64,000 bases of DNA from Suillus spraguei (GCA_016800925.1 JABCPU010000007.1:372001-436000); one strand, 5' to 3'; positions 45,349 through 56,609 are shown, numbered from the stretch's first letter. Translations and numbers: made by a program. The notes: generated by a model not told the origin, from the sequence alone.

Positions 45349-45822
45349 GCTATTGTTACGAACTGGGGTGGCGTCACCAGCGACAGTGAAAAGACACAGA
45401 CAGTCTGCTGGGAAGTTCTACAATGTCCAGAAGAGGACAAGATGAAAGTACAAGGAACGCGTTCCAAGTACGATCAAGGGTTCGGCCTCAAAGACTTGTC
45501 TTTGAGGTTCTACAAGAATAGAGACTAAGACTAAGGAGTGCTTAGACTTAGAGACGATTCAAGATGACTTAGGTTGGAGACCTAAGCGAAGGATATTCTA
45601 GGTAAAACCCAGTAAGATTAAAGTGAAGTATACAAGCATAGTACAATGTGCTTAAATAGGTCAATATGTGTGCACGGACCAAGAGAGACGTGAGAACATA
45701 AGTGCGTATCCAAAGAAGGAAGGCAACTATAGTACAGATGCGTTGAGCATATGAGTCAGAGTTATGTAATGTCCAAAGTAAAGGAGAAATGAATAGGGGT
45801 ACATATGACTTGTAACAGCTAT
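45349..45822 (+). mobile_element. C-family solo LTR
   Basis: 45354-45817 (464 bp), TGTTACGAACTGG to GACTTGTAACA, perfect duplication GCTAT at 45349-45353 and 45818-45822. Confidence 0.95.
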
Positions 45823-46191
45823 GGAGTTTTACATGCAGATTATACACTGTAGGTAGCTGATACAGGATATACAACAAGCCAGGTCTGAAGGCTATGTGCA
45901 AAGTATAACAGAAGCCTATTTAGTAAAGCACAGCAGATCACAAATCACAAGTCAGAGATGAAGCATAGCTAATGGACCAATAAGCAGGATGGAAATGTAC
46001 ATAGCTGGAATACTGGAACAGGAGAATTGCCGAAAGGAGATAGGTACAGGTATACACAGTGGAGTTAGAATGCAAGAGGTAGGAAGGTTCAGATGCATGG
46101 TCTGGATCAGATCTGTGGACTGGACAGAAGCAGGATCGATTGGATCTGATGGATCTGATTGGATCTGAGATTGGATGTATGGTATATGACA

Positions 46192-46510
46192 GCCACACTC
46201 AAGTTTGATGGTGTTGTTTACAGCAAGGCATCTACACACTTGGGCAACAGCCAAATTTTCTTCTATCCTTGTGGAGATCAGTTGTTAACCCCTGTCCCTG
46301 CTAGTATTAAATACATCTATAGTACACTGACAGGAGAGTTATTATTTGCTGTACAATGCCATCTGCTGCTAGATCACTGCCATGTCATCAATCCCTTCTC
46401 AATTCATCCTGATTTTCCAGCAAAATTGTACTCAACGGACCTCAAAAGTCACCTTGAAAATGTCAAGGTGTCATGGGTAATCAGTCACTTTGCATGATGG
46501 AAGGTTTCTG
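46192..46510 (+). pseudogene. Plavaka transposase 2, C-terminal piece
   Basis: Directly after the A LTR the frame reads KFDGVVYSKASTHLGNSQIF, FYPCGDQLLTPVPASIKYIY, HVINPFSIHPDFPAKLYSTD and LENVKVSWVISHFA before a stop at 46,495. It joins the coding sequence that stopped at 43358 (the piece ending RPQTAVLCTT) and matches the C-terminal domain of this transposase type. Confidence 0.8.
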
Positions 46511-47878
46511 ACCATTACACAGTTATTCTATCCTTATCTCGTGACTGAAATTTTGACAATGTCATAGTCTTATGTAAATTTATTTATTTAATTCAATCTC
46601 TTACCTCTTGCTTGTGGGTGGGCGGGCGATGACCAGGCAATATATTTAATCTGAAGACCAAACTTAAAGTTTCATCATTACATTTTGTTGCCAACATAAG
46701 CTTGAAGTTTTCGGCAGGGTCTAATTGTCTGTCACAATTTAATACAGTGACCAAGGACGAAACTTCAAGTGATTTTCCCAAGTGAAATCTCATAGTAGAA
46801 CTTCAAGCAGAGACTTAAATTCCGACTATATTTCTTATTTTCGGTGACATATGGTCGCCAGGAAAATGACTGCCAAAGCTTAATATTTTGGATTTCGCAC
46901 AAAACATGGATGAAATTTGAAGTTATCTAGCCATATTCATGTTAGTTCAAATTTTAAAAACATTCTTCACATTCTGGACAACATTAAAACCTATTTTAAA
47001 TATCTCTAACCCTGCTGTGCCAACAAATTCAGCAATTTTGTCTATACATATTCCCCATTTGTTCATGAATCTGGGCTAGAACTAATTGGGGACCTATTTA
47101 CGCTTTGATCAGATAGACCATATCATATTCCATATCTCTAAGAAGAAAGGGAGAATATATGGGAACGACTTTGCCAGCTCGCGTGGCTTTTGTGTAGGGC
47201 CATGTGGTTTTCGCTGAAGGCCACATTTTTTTGCTTAGCTCACTTAATTTCTCACGTAGTTTTTTCGAGTGCTAATTCAATACACGGTTGTCCCATTGTG
47301 TGATTGCATGATGCATGATTGCGTGATTTGGTCATGTGACTGTGCAGCTGGTCAAATTTGCCATTTGCCATGGGTTGTCTGAAGCTGGGGTAAAACCAAA
47401 TTATTAGGATGGAGCTGAGGCCAGGAGCCAATGGGAGTGTGAAGCCAAAAGTGAAGCAAAAAAGGAGTGCAAAGGAGTGCAAAGCAAAAAAGGAGGGCAA
47501 GCAAAAAATGAGTTCGATTGAAGAAGATGGCTAATAGGGAAAAACAGGAGGAACTCATCAGGGGCTGGAAGGGGTGGTGGTGCCATCAAAAGGCATGGTC
47601 AAGTTGTCAGGAACAGGTTGATACCTATGACAAGCTACTCCATCAGGCACCAATACCAGGTTGGAAGTTGCCAGCAGGCTGGAAGTGTCCTCCCCCACCC
47701 TCAGGAAAAATCTTCTGATAAATTTCTCTTAGATTGATTATATTTTGGCTATCAAAGAATCTGAACTTTGTCATTTGAAAAATCATGTTATTTATTTCAA
47801 AAGCTGCTATGATCATTAGGATGGAGAGATGGGGGGATAGAAGAGCATGGGGAGGAGAGAATGAAGGCATGGGAGCCA
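46511..47878. other. Non-coding stretch left of the minisatellite
   Basis: No convincing gene. Motif ATTAGGATGGAGC/ATTAGGATGAAGC with GGCCAGGA occurs at 47,403 and again at 48,658; a related ATTAGGATGGAG is at 47,817. Short GGAGTGCAAA repeats lie at 47,462-47,485. Confidence 0.5.
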
Positions 47879-48160
47879 GGAGATGGGAGATGGGAGACAG
47901 GAGACGGGAGACGGGAGATGGGAGACGGGAGACGGGAGACGGGAGACGGGAGACGGGAGACGGGAGACGGGAGACGGGAGACGGGAGACGGGAGACGGGA
48001 GACGGGAGACGGGAGACGGGAGACGGGAGACGGGAGACGGGAGACGGGAGACGGGAGACGGGAGATGGGAGACGGGAGACGGGAGACGGGAGACAGGAGA
48101 CGGGAGACAGGAGACAGGAGACAGGAGATGGGAGACGGGAGATGGGAGACGGGAGACACA

Positions 48161-48192
<32 letters not shown>

Positions 48193-48415
48193 GGGAGACG
48201 GGAGATGGGAGATGGGAGACGGGAGATGGGAGATGGGAGATGGGAGACACAAGACAGGAGATGGGAGACAGGAGACACAAGACAGGAGACACAAGACAGG
48301 AGATGGGAGACAGCAGACTGGTAAGAGGAAATGAGAGACAGGAGACCAGTAACAGGAGATGGGAGATGGGAGATGGGAGATGGGAGATGGGAGATGGGAG
48401 ATGGGAGATGGGACA
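47879..48415 (+). repeat. 7-bp minisatellite (GGGAGAC/GGGAGAT)n
   Basis: About 537 bp of 7-mers. The left third is nearly pure GGGAGAC, the middle mixes AGGAGAC and ACAAGAC variants, and the right end is pure GGGAGAT (about 48,358-48,413). Long frames on both strands across it are artefacts of the repeat. Confidence 0.98.
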
Positions 48416-48676
48416 CTTGCATGATTTTGTCGTATGACAACTTAATACTGTTGCCCCCTATTAAAACTTGACACAAAAGATTTATTCAAGTTAATAGTTT
48501 GCAGTAAATAATTTAAAAAAATCAAAATCAAATGCAATGACATGAGGATGAGATGGGCAATATAAACTCACAAAGATGGTGATGTGGTACTTCTGTCAAA
48601 ATATTGGTCAAAGTTATAATTTATTTCAAAACCTATTATCATTATTGAAGATGGTTATTAGGATGAAGCCTTGGCC

Positions 48677-48728
48677 AGGAAGCAAAAGGAGTGCTTCGCA
48701 CTCCTTTTGCTTCCTGTGCCGAAGGCAC
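48677..48728 (+). repeat. Two adjacent perfect hairpins
   Basis: Hairpin 1: 18-bp perfect arms 48677-48694 and 48698-48715 (AGGAAGCAAAAGGAGTGC) around a TTC loop. Hairpin 2: GTGCC 48716-48720, loop GAA, GGCAC 48724-48728. They abut without a gap. Confidence 0.9.
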
Positions 48729-48775
48729 AACGGGTGGTGGACTCGTTAAGAATTCATCCCCCAATTTGAAAGGAA

Positions 48776-48971
48776 TTTGTCACAGGCTCTTACTTACTTC
48801 GCCGATTACCATCTCCATTCCAGCACAAGGCACCCACAACATTGGCGTGTCCTTCCCATTAATGGAAATAGAAATAATCTTCCTCGTCTTCATGTTCCAC
48901 AACTTCACTTTCCCGTCATTGCATCCACTTGCAACTGTCTCGTCATTTGGAGACAATGCCATGGACCACAC
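48776..48971 (-). pseudogene. WD40-repeat gene, second piece
   Basis: Minus-strand frame WSMALSPNDETVASGCNDGK, VKLWNMKTRKIIS is one WD40 blade (SPN...TVASG..DGxVKLW). It was split from its upstream piece at 54370 by the 5.4-kb unit; joining across one CAC restores the frame (EPGV then WSMAL). Downstream it degrades within ~30 codons. Confidence 0.8.
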
Positions 48972-48998
48972 AGCATCAGTAAATTCACACATTGCTTA

Positions 48999-49499
48999 GC
49001 TTAGCTTTTTTGAGAAATTAAAACTTATTTACAACTTATTTGCGTTTATTTACTTGAGCGCATTCAACGAAAAGTAGCGCGCGACAAACAAGTGTGATAA
49101 TTAGTCGAAATGAAGCGCGCACCAAACAAGCGCAATAAGGCAGAGATAAGCCATCAAAAGGACACTTCATCAATTCAAGCAACATAAGTGAAGTAAGTGC
49201 TACATATACTCATTGCGGCTACTGTATTAATGAGACGGCATTAAGTACAGTCCATCATGGCAGCTTCAAACATGTTTGATTGTGGGAGAGGGAGGAAGCA
49301 GCGGCAATGGAGTGATGTCGAGATTAGGGCAGATATGGCGATCCAGGCTGAGGTAGTTGCAGAGGAGGCAGAGGCGATCGCGGAGGGGCAAGGCAGCTCG
49401 TTGAGCCTTTGGAAAAGGGCAAAGGGGTGGTGTGGGGACAGAGAACGAGACAGAAAGTGACCGTTTCGTCGTCGATAGAATCGAGCCTGTAATGCGACC
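48999..49499. other. Left subterminal region of the 5.4-kb unit
   Basis: Carries ACTTATTT-type repeats (49,023-49,050) and AAGTGCTAC near 49,193, a motif also found near the right end (about 54,155). A 67-codon plus frame at 49257 (MAASNMFDCGRGRKQRQWSD) ends at 49,460; whether it is expressed is unknown. Confidence 0.4.
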
Positions 49500-50945
49500 A
49501 TTTCGTCATTGTCGATAGTATCGAGCTTGTAACGCGAATCCTTCGCATTGTTGCCTGGCATACATCTTCCATACTTGAGTTGCAAGAGGGTCTTGTTTCG
49601 CAAGTTTTTCTGGGTCGATTTCGTCAAAGGGAGATTCTAGGTCGGGGGAACCAGAAAGTCTAGGAGAGGTAAAGGCGCTGGGAGCATGATCTTGATGCGG
49701 GGAGGGTGAGGAAGGTTTGTTTGAAGAAAGAGGAGAAGGTTCTGGATGGGAAGGTATTGTGAGCACTGAACTTTTTAGCGTAGCGACCAACGAACTGGCA
49801 GAGGGTGAAAGCCCATCCATGAAGACCTGAGCCGAAAGCAACGGTACCCTTGTCTGGGTAGAGCTGGAGGACAGGAGCAATCGTCCAGAACAAGTTCCAG
49901 AACAGTAGGTAAGTATACTCATATACGCTGTTGGGAAAGTCAGCAGCTACGCAGGGTTGAGGCGAGTGCATAGCTCACTAAGCCGAACTCCATCCACAAT
50001 AGATCTGGAACCACCACAAAACGCCGATACACACAATGTTTTTGTAGAAAAAGTTGACAATCCTACAATCGAAAAGTGTCAGCATCAGCATCAAGCAAAG
50101 ATATGAAAGAACTAACATAATTCCGTTGCGAGCATAAGACCAGTGACCATGGACAAGAAGCAATTTCTTCAGGAACCGGAACTACTCTATCATAAGTAAA
50201 ACATCAAAGATGGCGTAAAATCACGCACCTGTGCAATAGCATAGTCCGACGAGTTGACAGCTTGCAGACCCTCCTCACCACTAATGCCGACACCAATGTC
50301 CGCAGCCTGGATCATGCTGACATCGTTCGCGCCATCACCAATAGCGAGGGTCATCACGCCGAGACCATCCTTGACCATCTTCACCACAAGCGCTTTCTGT
50401 AGCGGAGAAACACGGCAACAGATGACGCCCTCGCATTGGGTAGCAAGACGGAGAAGAAGAGCCTTGTGGTCATCATCATGAAGGGCGTGATCCAGCGCAG
50501 CACCATCAATGACAAGTACAAATCCCCCAGTATGATCGCCATTGTTGTCTCTGACGATATCACGGACCCCCGTGCTTAGCCGCCGCATGGGGAAGGCGCT
50601 GGCTGATTCTGTGGATGGTGATTTAGGCGCGCAAGTGACGATGCCATGTTCATCGAGTATGCCACTGTCTGGGAAGAATTCCTCTACGGCCTGAATCATC
50701 TGTTGTTGAACTGGGTGGTCGCTACCGCGGATGATGATGATATTGGACTCTTCGGCAATGAGATTCGTACTGCGCCCGATAGCTGCATCAAAGGTCTGTG
50801 AGACCGACTCCTGAAAAGGGGGATAAATACACACCGATGGCAGTCTCGAGCTTGTCGCCAGTAGCAACCCAAATCTTGATACCTGCGACTTTGAGATCAG
50901 CAATTGTCTCTGGCACACCATCCTGGAGCGTATCCTCACTGAGGC
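49500..50945 (-). pseudogene. P4-type ATPase (flippase) C-terminal fragment with introns
   Basis: P4-ATPases of the Drs2/Dnf class move phospholipids across membranes. Minus-strand exons: [20 protein letters not shown] and [10 protein letters not shown], (intron) [57 protein letters not shown] and [20 protein letters not shown] (P-domain hinge with the GDGxND motif), (intron) LLLVHGHWSYARNG, (intron) IVNFFYKNIVCIGVLWWFQI, (intron) [18 protein letters not shown]. The remaining membrane helices are missing: the sequence jumps near 49,860 to a C-terminal tail (EKLAKQDPLATQVWKMYARQ). The N-terminal half with the DKTGT site is absent. Retained introns show DNA-level capture. Confidence 0.85.
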
Positions 50946-53683
50946 TGAAGGCTATACCAAAAGATGTACCAAAGCTCAAAAGTTCGCTGACGACAAGCGT
51001 GAAAAAGAGGAAAAGCAGGCAAGTGAAATGGCTGTACAAGAAGGATATAAGCGCGTTGCTGCATTTGAGAAAAAAATGCAGACAGACCAAGCTGCTAAAC
51101 ATGCTGATGCACCAAAGCCTACTCGTCCCCGCCCACGCCCTGTAAAAAAGGTTGCGAAACCCATGGAGACCTCTAACTCGACTATGGCCGAGGATCAGGC
51201 CATTGGCGCTAAAGGCAAGGGTGGTAGGGCTAGAGATAAATCAGCAGCCGGTGCTAACGTCGAACATCCTGAGAGTGATGCAGAGGACGAGGAGCAGGAG
51301 GCGCGAGTGTCTGGAGCACGCAAAAAGAAGGGGAAGAGGACGGTGTTACCAGTGAAGACGCCAGTGAGAGACGCAATCGAAGCAGCTGGCCTTATCGATG
51401 ACTCGGAATCAACAATGCCACGTGACAACGATAAGAAGTCTGGTGATGTGTAAGGAGCTTACTTCTCAACCATAATGCACTATCTGACCGAGACGACTCT
51501 TTTCTTTTTCAATTTAATGCTTCATGGTGATGATAGCTCTACAGCAGGTCCTGCAAAATTCGGTGTTGCTGCTGGGCGTATTTCGCATTGGAGGTTGGAG
51601 ATCCCTGAAGAGCTTACCTCTGCCGCCGCTGCCTCAAAGCACAGACGACCATCTACGATGCCTTCTGACTTCTCTAGTATGGTTCCCTCCTCTAAACTCA
51701 CTAGGGGGAGTACTGTTAGTAGCGGTGGTGCCCCACTCACACCCATCAATGCTATCACCGGTGCTGGGGCTGATAGCATGGCAGATCATTTTGTGACTCT
51801 GTTTGCAGACGATGATTTGGATGAATCAGTCGAGCGCTCTCAGGCCCTTGCCCGTATGTCCAAACCAAAGGGGGCCGCTCAGGTGAGTTCATTTATTTAA
51901 TTCTTTTCTTGACGTGTCAACATTAACTATGTTACCAGGGCGTCAAGATTTCTTCTATGGTCCCTGATACTTCCATTCAAGCAAACTCAGCCCGTCGCAA
52001 TACCAACCTGGCCCCCAAACAGCTCAACACACTTGAGCCTGACACTGTCACTGACGATAATGGCGATATGGATGTTGAGGTGGCTCGCCCAGCAGTAGCG
52101 TCGCTCGTCAACTACGCATCCGACACTGACATGGAATCTGATCTTGAACCTCCTCCTTCTACGCAGGTGCCCAAAGGATACTATGATGACGACATCCGCC
52201 GAGCTGTGGCTCTCAATCAAAAAGCAGCATCCTACCCTACGACTCCGTCAACGAGTGTCAAGCGCAAACTTGCAGACATAGAGGACGACCTGACTGACGA
52301 TGACGCAATTGAGGACGATGCAATTGAGGACGACACAATCGAGGATGCCCTACTCGAAGATGCTCCCTTCGAGGACGACATCATGGTCGGTGATGACTTC
52401 GGTGATGATCATGCCTCCATGATCGAGGAAGATTTGCTCTCGTCCGAAGTTGAGTTCATTAGTCACATCAAGCCCGTTGTCAAGGTCGAATCCAAACCAG
52501 TATCTTTGCGGGTCACGTCCACGGTAGTATGCTTTCGTGATTAACATTTAAATTATACTGACTACACATAATGCAGACTAATGTTGGTGTCAAACACAAA
52601 GCTCCCGTGACCAAGCGGACAAAGTCTTCCATTGCGCATACTCATAGTCTTTCCAGCATCTCAAGTGCTGGTTCTGGTGCCGCGTTGGGTCCTGTAGAAG
52701 TGGAGATCCTTCCTCATTCTGCTTACAGGATCAAAAACCTTCCTGGAGGTCCTCAGGCAGTCGCTAGGTGGAGCGCAGTCTTCATTCCAACTCTCATTTC
52801 CGCCGTTGGGGACCAAGATGAAGTTTGGGGCCGACTCGAGTCGGAGACGACGCTTTGCGCTACCATCCAGGACACCTGGAATGCAGTTTACGGTGATATA
52901 CCTCACACGGTCACACCCGATGGGCCGGTTATGGCTCTAGTAAGTGATTGTTGATGCAATTCGTATCTGATTGTGTTTTGTTTTAAATAGGCTACCCAGC
53001 GGCTATCAGAGTGGCGCAACGGCGTTGGCACTACTGCCATCACAGTACTGACGCACTTCATGTCGATGCAGGATGATATCGAGAGTGATGAGGATCGCAA
53101 AGATTTTGCGAAAAACTTACGTCTCAAGCTAGGATTTTTGTACGGCAGCATCACAGAGGACGGCAAATACAAACAACCCTTCCAGTCTGAACTCCTCGTT
53201 CAGGTTCTGGTACAGCATAGGTGCGCTACTTTGGGCGCTATTGACAGCCACAGGAAGACCTCATACGCGAAGGGAGCTCTGAGTCTTGCCACTGCGGCGG
53301 CATGTATATTTGCTCTCTCGTCAAACCACGATTAACTTATTTCTCGTGTTTCAGATGGAACGCGCCCTCGATATTATCAGTGGGGACACGCGCGTCAGTG
53401 AACTGAAATTCAACAGTAAAGGGAAGGCCGTCAAGGTCCCCCACAGCTTGAACAAAGTCACGGCAAGGCCAGTAACGCTCTCAAGGCGTTTTCGGACACC
53501 AACTACGGCGAGGCGACCAGAGGCTATATGAAATCCATCAACCGGCTCCGAGAGTCAGTCCTCCAAGACGTCTGGGAGCGCACAAAAGAAATCGCTGTGA
53601 AGAGGCGTCACAGTGGTGCATCCACCATTCTGGATGAGGATTCCGACGATGAGCACGCAATCATCGTCGACGACGACTGGTAG
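50940..53683 (+). pseudogene. Unknown multi-exon gene, 5'-truncated (coiled coil, acidic region, conserved C-terminal domain)
   Basis: Exons read [20 protein letters not shown] and [20 protein letters not shown] (charged coiled coil), a low-complexity acidic/Ser region (DDAIEDDAIEDDTIEDALLE, about 52,300), and a conserved domain ARWSAVFIPTLISAVGDQDE, TIQDTWNAVYGDIPHTVTPD, LSEWRNGVGTTAITVLTHFM, FQSELLVQVLVQHRCATLGA, ending HAIIVDDDW and a stop at 53,683. Introns at about 51,439-51,532, 51,883-51,938, 52,523-52,575 and 52,939-52,990 have GT-AG ends. The one at about 53,300-53,354 seems GC-AG. A one-base shift is needed near 53,460. The gene starts abruptly at the P4-ATPase junction, so its true start is missing. 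I recall similar multi-copy proteins in Agaricomycetes but know no function. Confidence 0.65.
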
Positions 53684-54343
53684 TACCTTTCTATTATTCA
53701 CTACTATTATTCAACTGACAATTTGTGTTTTGTAGAGTCACTCGTTTTCTGTCGATAGTACCCAGCATCCCGTGGCCTACTACTACTACACCCACATATG
53801 GCCATCGTTATCCTTCACCACCAAAGCCTGCTTTCCCTCCGCCCAATTCTTCCTACATCACACCACCCACATCGCCAGACACGCCGTCACCAAGTTATTC
53901 AACATCGACGTCTCCAGCATCAACGGCATCTCCTCCAACGCCCCCAGGTGTAGAGGTGCCGCATAGTAAATTGAATCTCTCGCGCTTGTTCCTGCTTGAC
54001 GTCTATATTTCGCTACTTACTAGTACTTGCATGCTCTTTCCCTCGCTTAATTTACAAAATGCCAGTGTTTTTGTGGTTATTTTTATATTAAAAGTGTGAA
54101 ATAAGTGAAATAAGAATCACCAATTTGTGCTACGCAACGGAAAAATAAGTGCTACTGTTAAAAATAATTGCCCAAAAAGCCAGAAAAGACTGGAAAAAGT
54201 CACAGTCAAGAGGAAGGACCTGCTTTTTCGACTTAAAATTGCCTTGTGGGAAGTTTACAGCAAGTGGGTGTCACCATTCTTGCGAGGGACTTATCCGCTC
54301 CTTTTTGGGAAATTTGCCGGCGGCAAGTCACAAAAAAGGAAGT
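53684..54343. other. Right part of the 5.4-kb unit
   Basis: A Pro/Thr/Ser-rich plus frame (53,725-53,970; YPSPPKPAFPPPNSSYITPP) may be a further exon of the preceding gene or untranslated sequence. 54,090-54,160 holds AAATAAGTG (ACTTATTT on the minus strand) several times. Confidence 0.45.
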
Positions 54344-54368
54344 TAAGCAATGTGTGAATTTACTGATG

Positions 54369-54575
54369 CACTCCTGGTTCATCCTCCTTATCTCTCCAGT
54401 CCTCTCCAATTTGTGTACCGCTCTCTAAGTCCCATAGTGGGAGTGAGCCGTCAACCGAACATGTAATGATGTGTCGTCCACTGTCCACACACACAACACC
54501 AGTTACCCAATGGGTATGACCTCGCAACGTCTGGTGTGGCCTTACCACCGGTGTCTTACTGGTGGAGGAAAACAT
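54369..54575 (-). pseudogene. WD40-repeat gene, N-terminal piece
   Basis: From the ATG at 54575 on the minus strand: MFSSTSKTPVVRPHQTLRGH, THWVTGVVCVDSGRHIITCS, VDGSLPLWDLESGTQIG and EDWRDKEDEPGV, the opening blade of an expanded agaricomycete WD40 family. It runs into the terminal repeat of the 5.4-kb unit and stops. The next blade lies at 48,971. Confidence 0.78.
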
Positions 54576-56609
54576 GGTCTGCCCTCGGTATTTCAAAACA
54601 TTATGGACTATGTATGCGAGAGACGTTTGCCGGCCGGATCTTGGAATTAGAGAGTTTTTTTTTTGGGGGGGTTCCAATTTCTGTCCATTGGGGTAAGATA
54701 CCCTATGTCGGACAGTACTAACTAGTCTACAAGGCCCCTGCCTTTCTACATCTCTGGACAATTAGAGAGTTATCCGGCCCAACAGTAATGATTGCTGGTG
54801 AGTTGAGGGGCCCGTATTTTTCCCTTTGATTCTTGTCAAAGCTACAAGCCCTTTCCAACAAGACAACCCACTTACAGCATTCAGTCCTCACCCAGAAACT
54901 AACTTCGGGACTGTCTATGAGGGAGGTGCTGCGATGTTATTTGGTAAATTAGAATGCGCAACAGATCTTTGTAGTATCCGAAGTCACCAGTAAGCATATC
55001 GTCAGTTATAATATGCAGAATATCACTTACGAGCAATGCCGTTTAGACGATCCCTCAATCACCAGCGATCAGACTTGGAATTTGTCTGGTTGGGAGGTGA
55101 AGAAGTTGGGCATCCGTTCGTTCGAGCATTTTTTAAGGTGCGCCCATGTGTCATCTTTGTGTTCGCTGCACAGCACACAGCTTATTCCTGTGTTGATCAA
55201 GCGCTTCAGTCTTTGACCAGTACCATGTCCATTTTTCGATGCGTAAAAATTGCATTCAAGTTGATGGTGCCGTACTCCATATACAGTCTCCACGTTTCTT
55301 TTGTCCTATCTTTGAACTCGGTGTTGTCAACATTTCAGGATATATGCAGGCCGTGCAACATGCCAATAGTCTCAGTCCCCAGGACGATAACACTCTGCTA
55401 GTACCTAGTCAACAAGATCCTTTCTGACTGTGTACAGTGGGTACGACAATCTGTTGAGATCTGATGGGGTTGATAGAGGTGCGCAAACTTGATCGTGGGT
55501 GGTCTCTCTAACGCCTTGTTTACGTTCATAGATGCCAAACCGCTGCCCTGGATAGGTGCTTATGGACATCCGGTATCAAATACAGGAAACTTCTTGGCCG
55601 CACCGCATAATCATAATCAAAGTTCAAAATCGTCCAGGATGGTGGTGACATACAGTTGAATCCGTGTTTGCTGAAAGGAACATCGCCTTCTGGTCCATTG
55701 TCACGACGGATTCAACCGTTTTTTTCAATCCACGTGCACAGGTAAGCTACCGGTCAACTGGTCAGCTGTAACTCATGACGTATCCCATACCTCTCCACGG
55801 GATACTAATCTAGTAGAAAATTCCAAATAGAAAAGTGATGCGATGCTGTTTTATCTACTCTTCACCACCTTCGGGAGCGCTGGAGGCGTCCATGACCATG
55901 CTGTGGGTGCCAAATCGCTGTACATCGCTTATATGGGAGAACTCACGCTGTAACTGCCAACTAGTAGCACTGATTTTTAATCATCGTTACTGGTTTGCTG
56001 ATCCAGTGCAAAGATGTTCTGATGATGCTCTTCCCAGTAGGTGCTGATGCCACGATACGCTATTAGTGCATTCTATCGTCTGTCTTGTGTCTGCTCCATA
56101 GCTTAAATGCGGTGTAGACGAAGCACTCATGTCCGCAACTGGCACTATTCCGATGCAGTCCACATATAGGTTATGTTATTTATGGCAAACATTCAAAGTG
56201 GTATCGCAATCCCTTTCCATCCGTTCTTTCCGAACGACATTGTCAGATCTTCACCGTGTTGCAGACTACTCAGATAATAATATCAATGTAGCCTAGTGAG
56301 AACAATACCTCTCCAATCATGATTTTCTATCCCCTCATTTTGACGAGAACTTTGACACCACAAGGAGATGTATGTAACCCAACGAAGGAGAACCAAACGT
56401 TACATACAACAACCTCATCTATTCAAATGTCCCATCGATGTCAAGAAGTATGCAATTAATCCCTGCATTACACGCATTCAACATCACGCATCATGTCAGA
56501 CGAAAGCTCAGCAATGCTTACCGCAGGACGGAAAGCCTGGACGACCTCCACGATTCACCGACCCTTAGCAAGGCAGGCATACCTATGTAGGTCATGAGTA
56601 TCAATAGCT
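54576..56609. other. Intergenic DNA, no gene recognised
   Basis: Short frames only. A minus-strand frame at 55,069-55,293 has a C-x2-C...H-x3-C spacing (CVLCSEHKDDTWAHLKKC) but no wider support. A T9 G7 run is at 54,656-54,668. Confidence 0.5.

Larger units (their letters stand above)
43354..46196 (+). mobile_element. Composite A-family LTR with partial internal duplication
   Basis: 43359-46191, TGTTAAGGTCATAC to GTATATGACA, with flanking pentamers ACCAC and GCCAC (4/5). It holds a B LTR (43601-44908) and a C LTR (45354-45817). The A sequence from the CTAAGGTTCTAYRGAG motif to the 3' part occurs twice (about 45,060-45,337 and 45,338-46,191), so its 3' half was duplicated or two A LTRs recombined. 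Confidence 0.85.
48972..54368. mobile_element. 5.4-kb unit with perfect 26-bp terminal inverted repeats, splitting a WD40 gene
   Basis: The 26 bp at 48973-48998 (GCATCAGTAAATTC...GCTTA) are the exact reverse complement of 54344-54369. Flanking CAC at 48969-48971 and 54369-54371 is a possible 3-bp target duplication. Removing the unit and one CAC restores a continuous WD40 reading frame. Subterminal ACTTATTT motifs point inward at both ends (49,023-49,050; 54,100-54,155). Cargo: a P4-ATPase fragment (minus) and a truncated multi-exon gene (plus). No transposase, RT or helicase motif was recognised, so it is probably non-autonomous or of an unknown class. Confidence 0.75.

Noticed and set aside
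47643..48476. Long open frames on both strands over the GGGAGAC array (158-277 codons)
   Set aside because: A 7-bp repeat without stop codons opens several frames at once; composition is purely repetitive and nothing else supports coding.
51522..51779. Minus-strand frame opposite the unknown gene
   Set aside because: Shadow of the well-supported plus-strand exon.
48973..54369. The 26-bp inverted repeats as a chance match or an assembly artefact
   Set aside because: A perfect 26-bp match at exactly the two points where the WD40 reading frame is broken is not expected by chance.
55069..55293. Zinc-finger-like minus-strand frame (CVLC...H...C)
   Set aside because: Isolated, no continuing domain, no start or splice support; the spacing can occur by chance.
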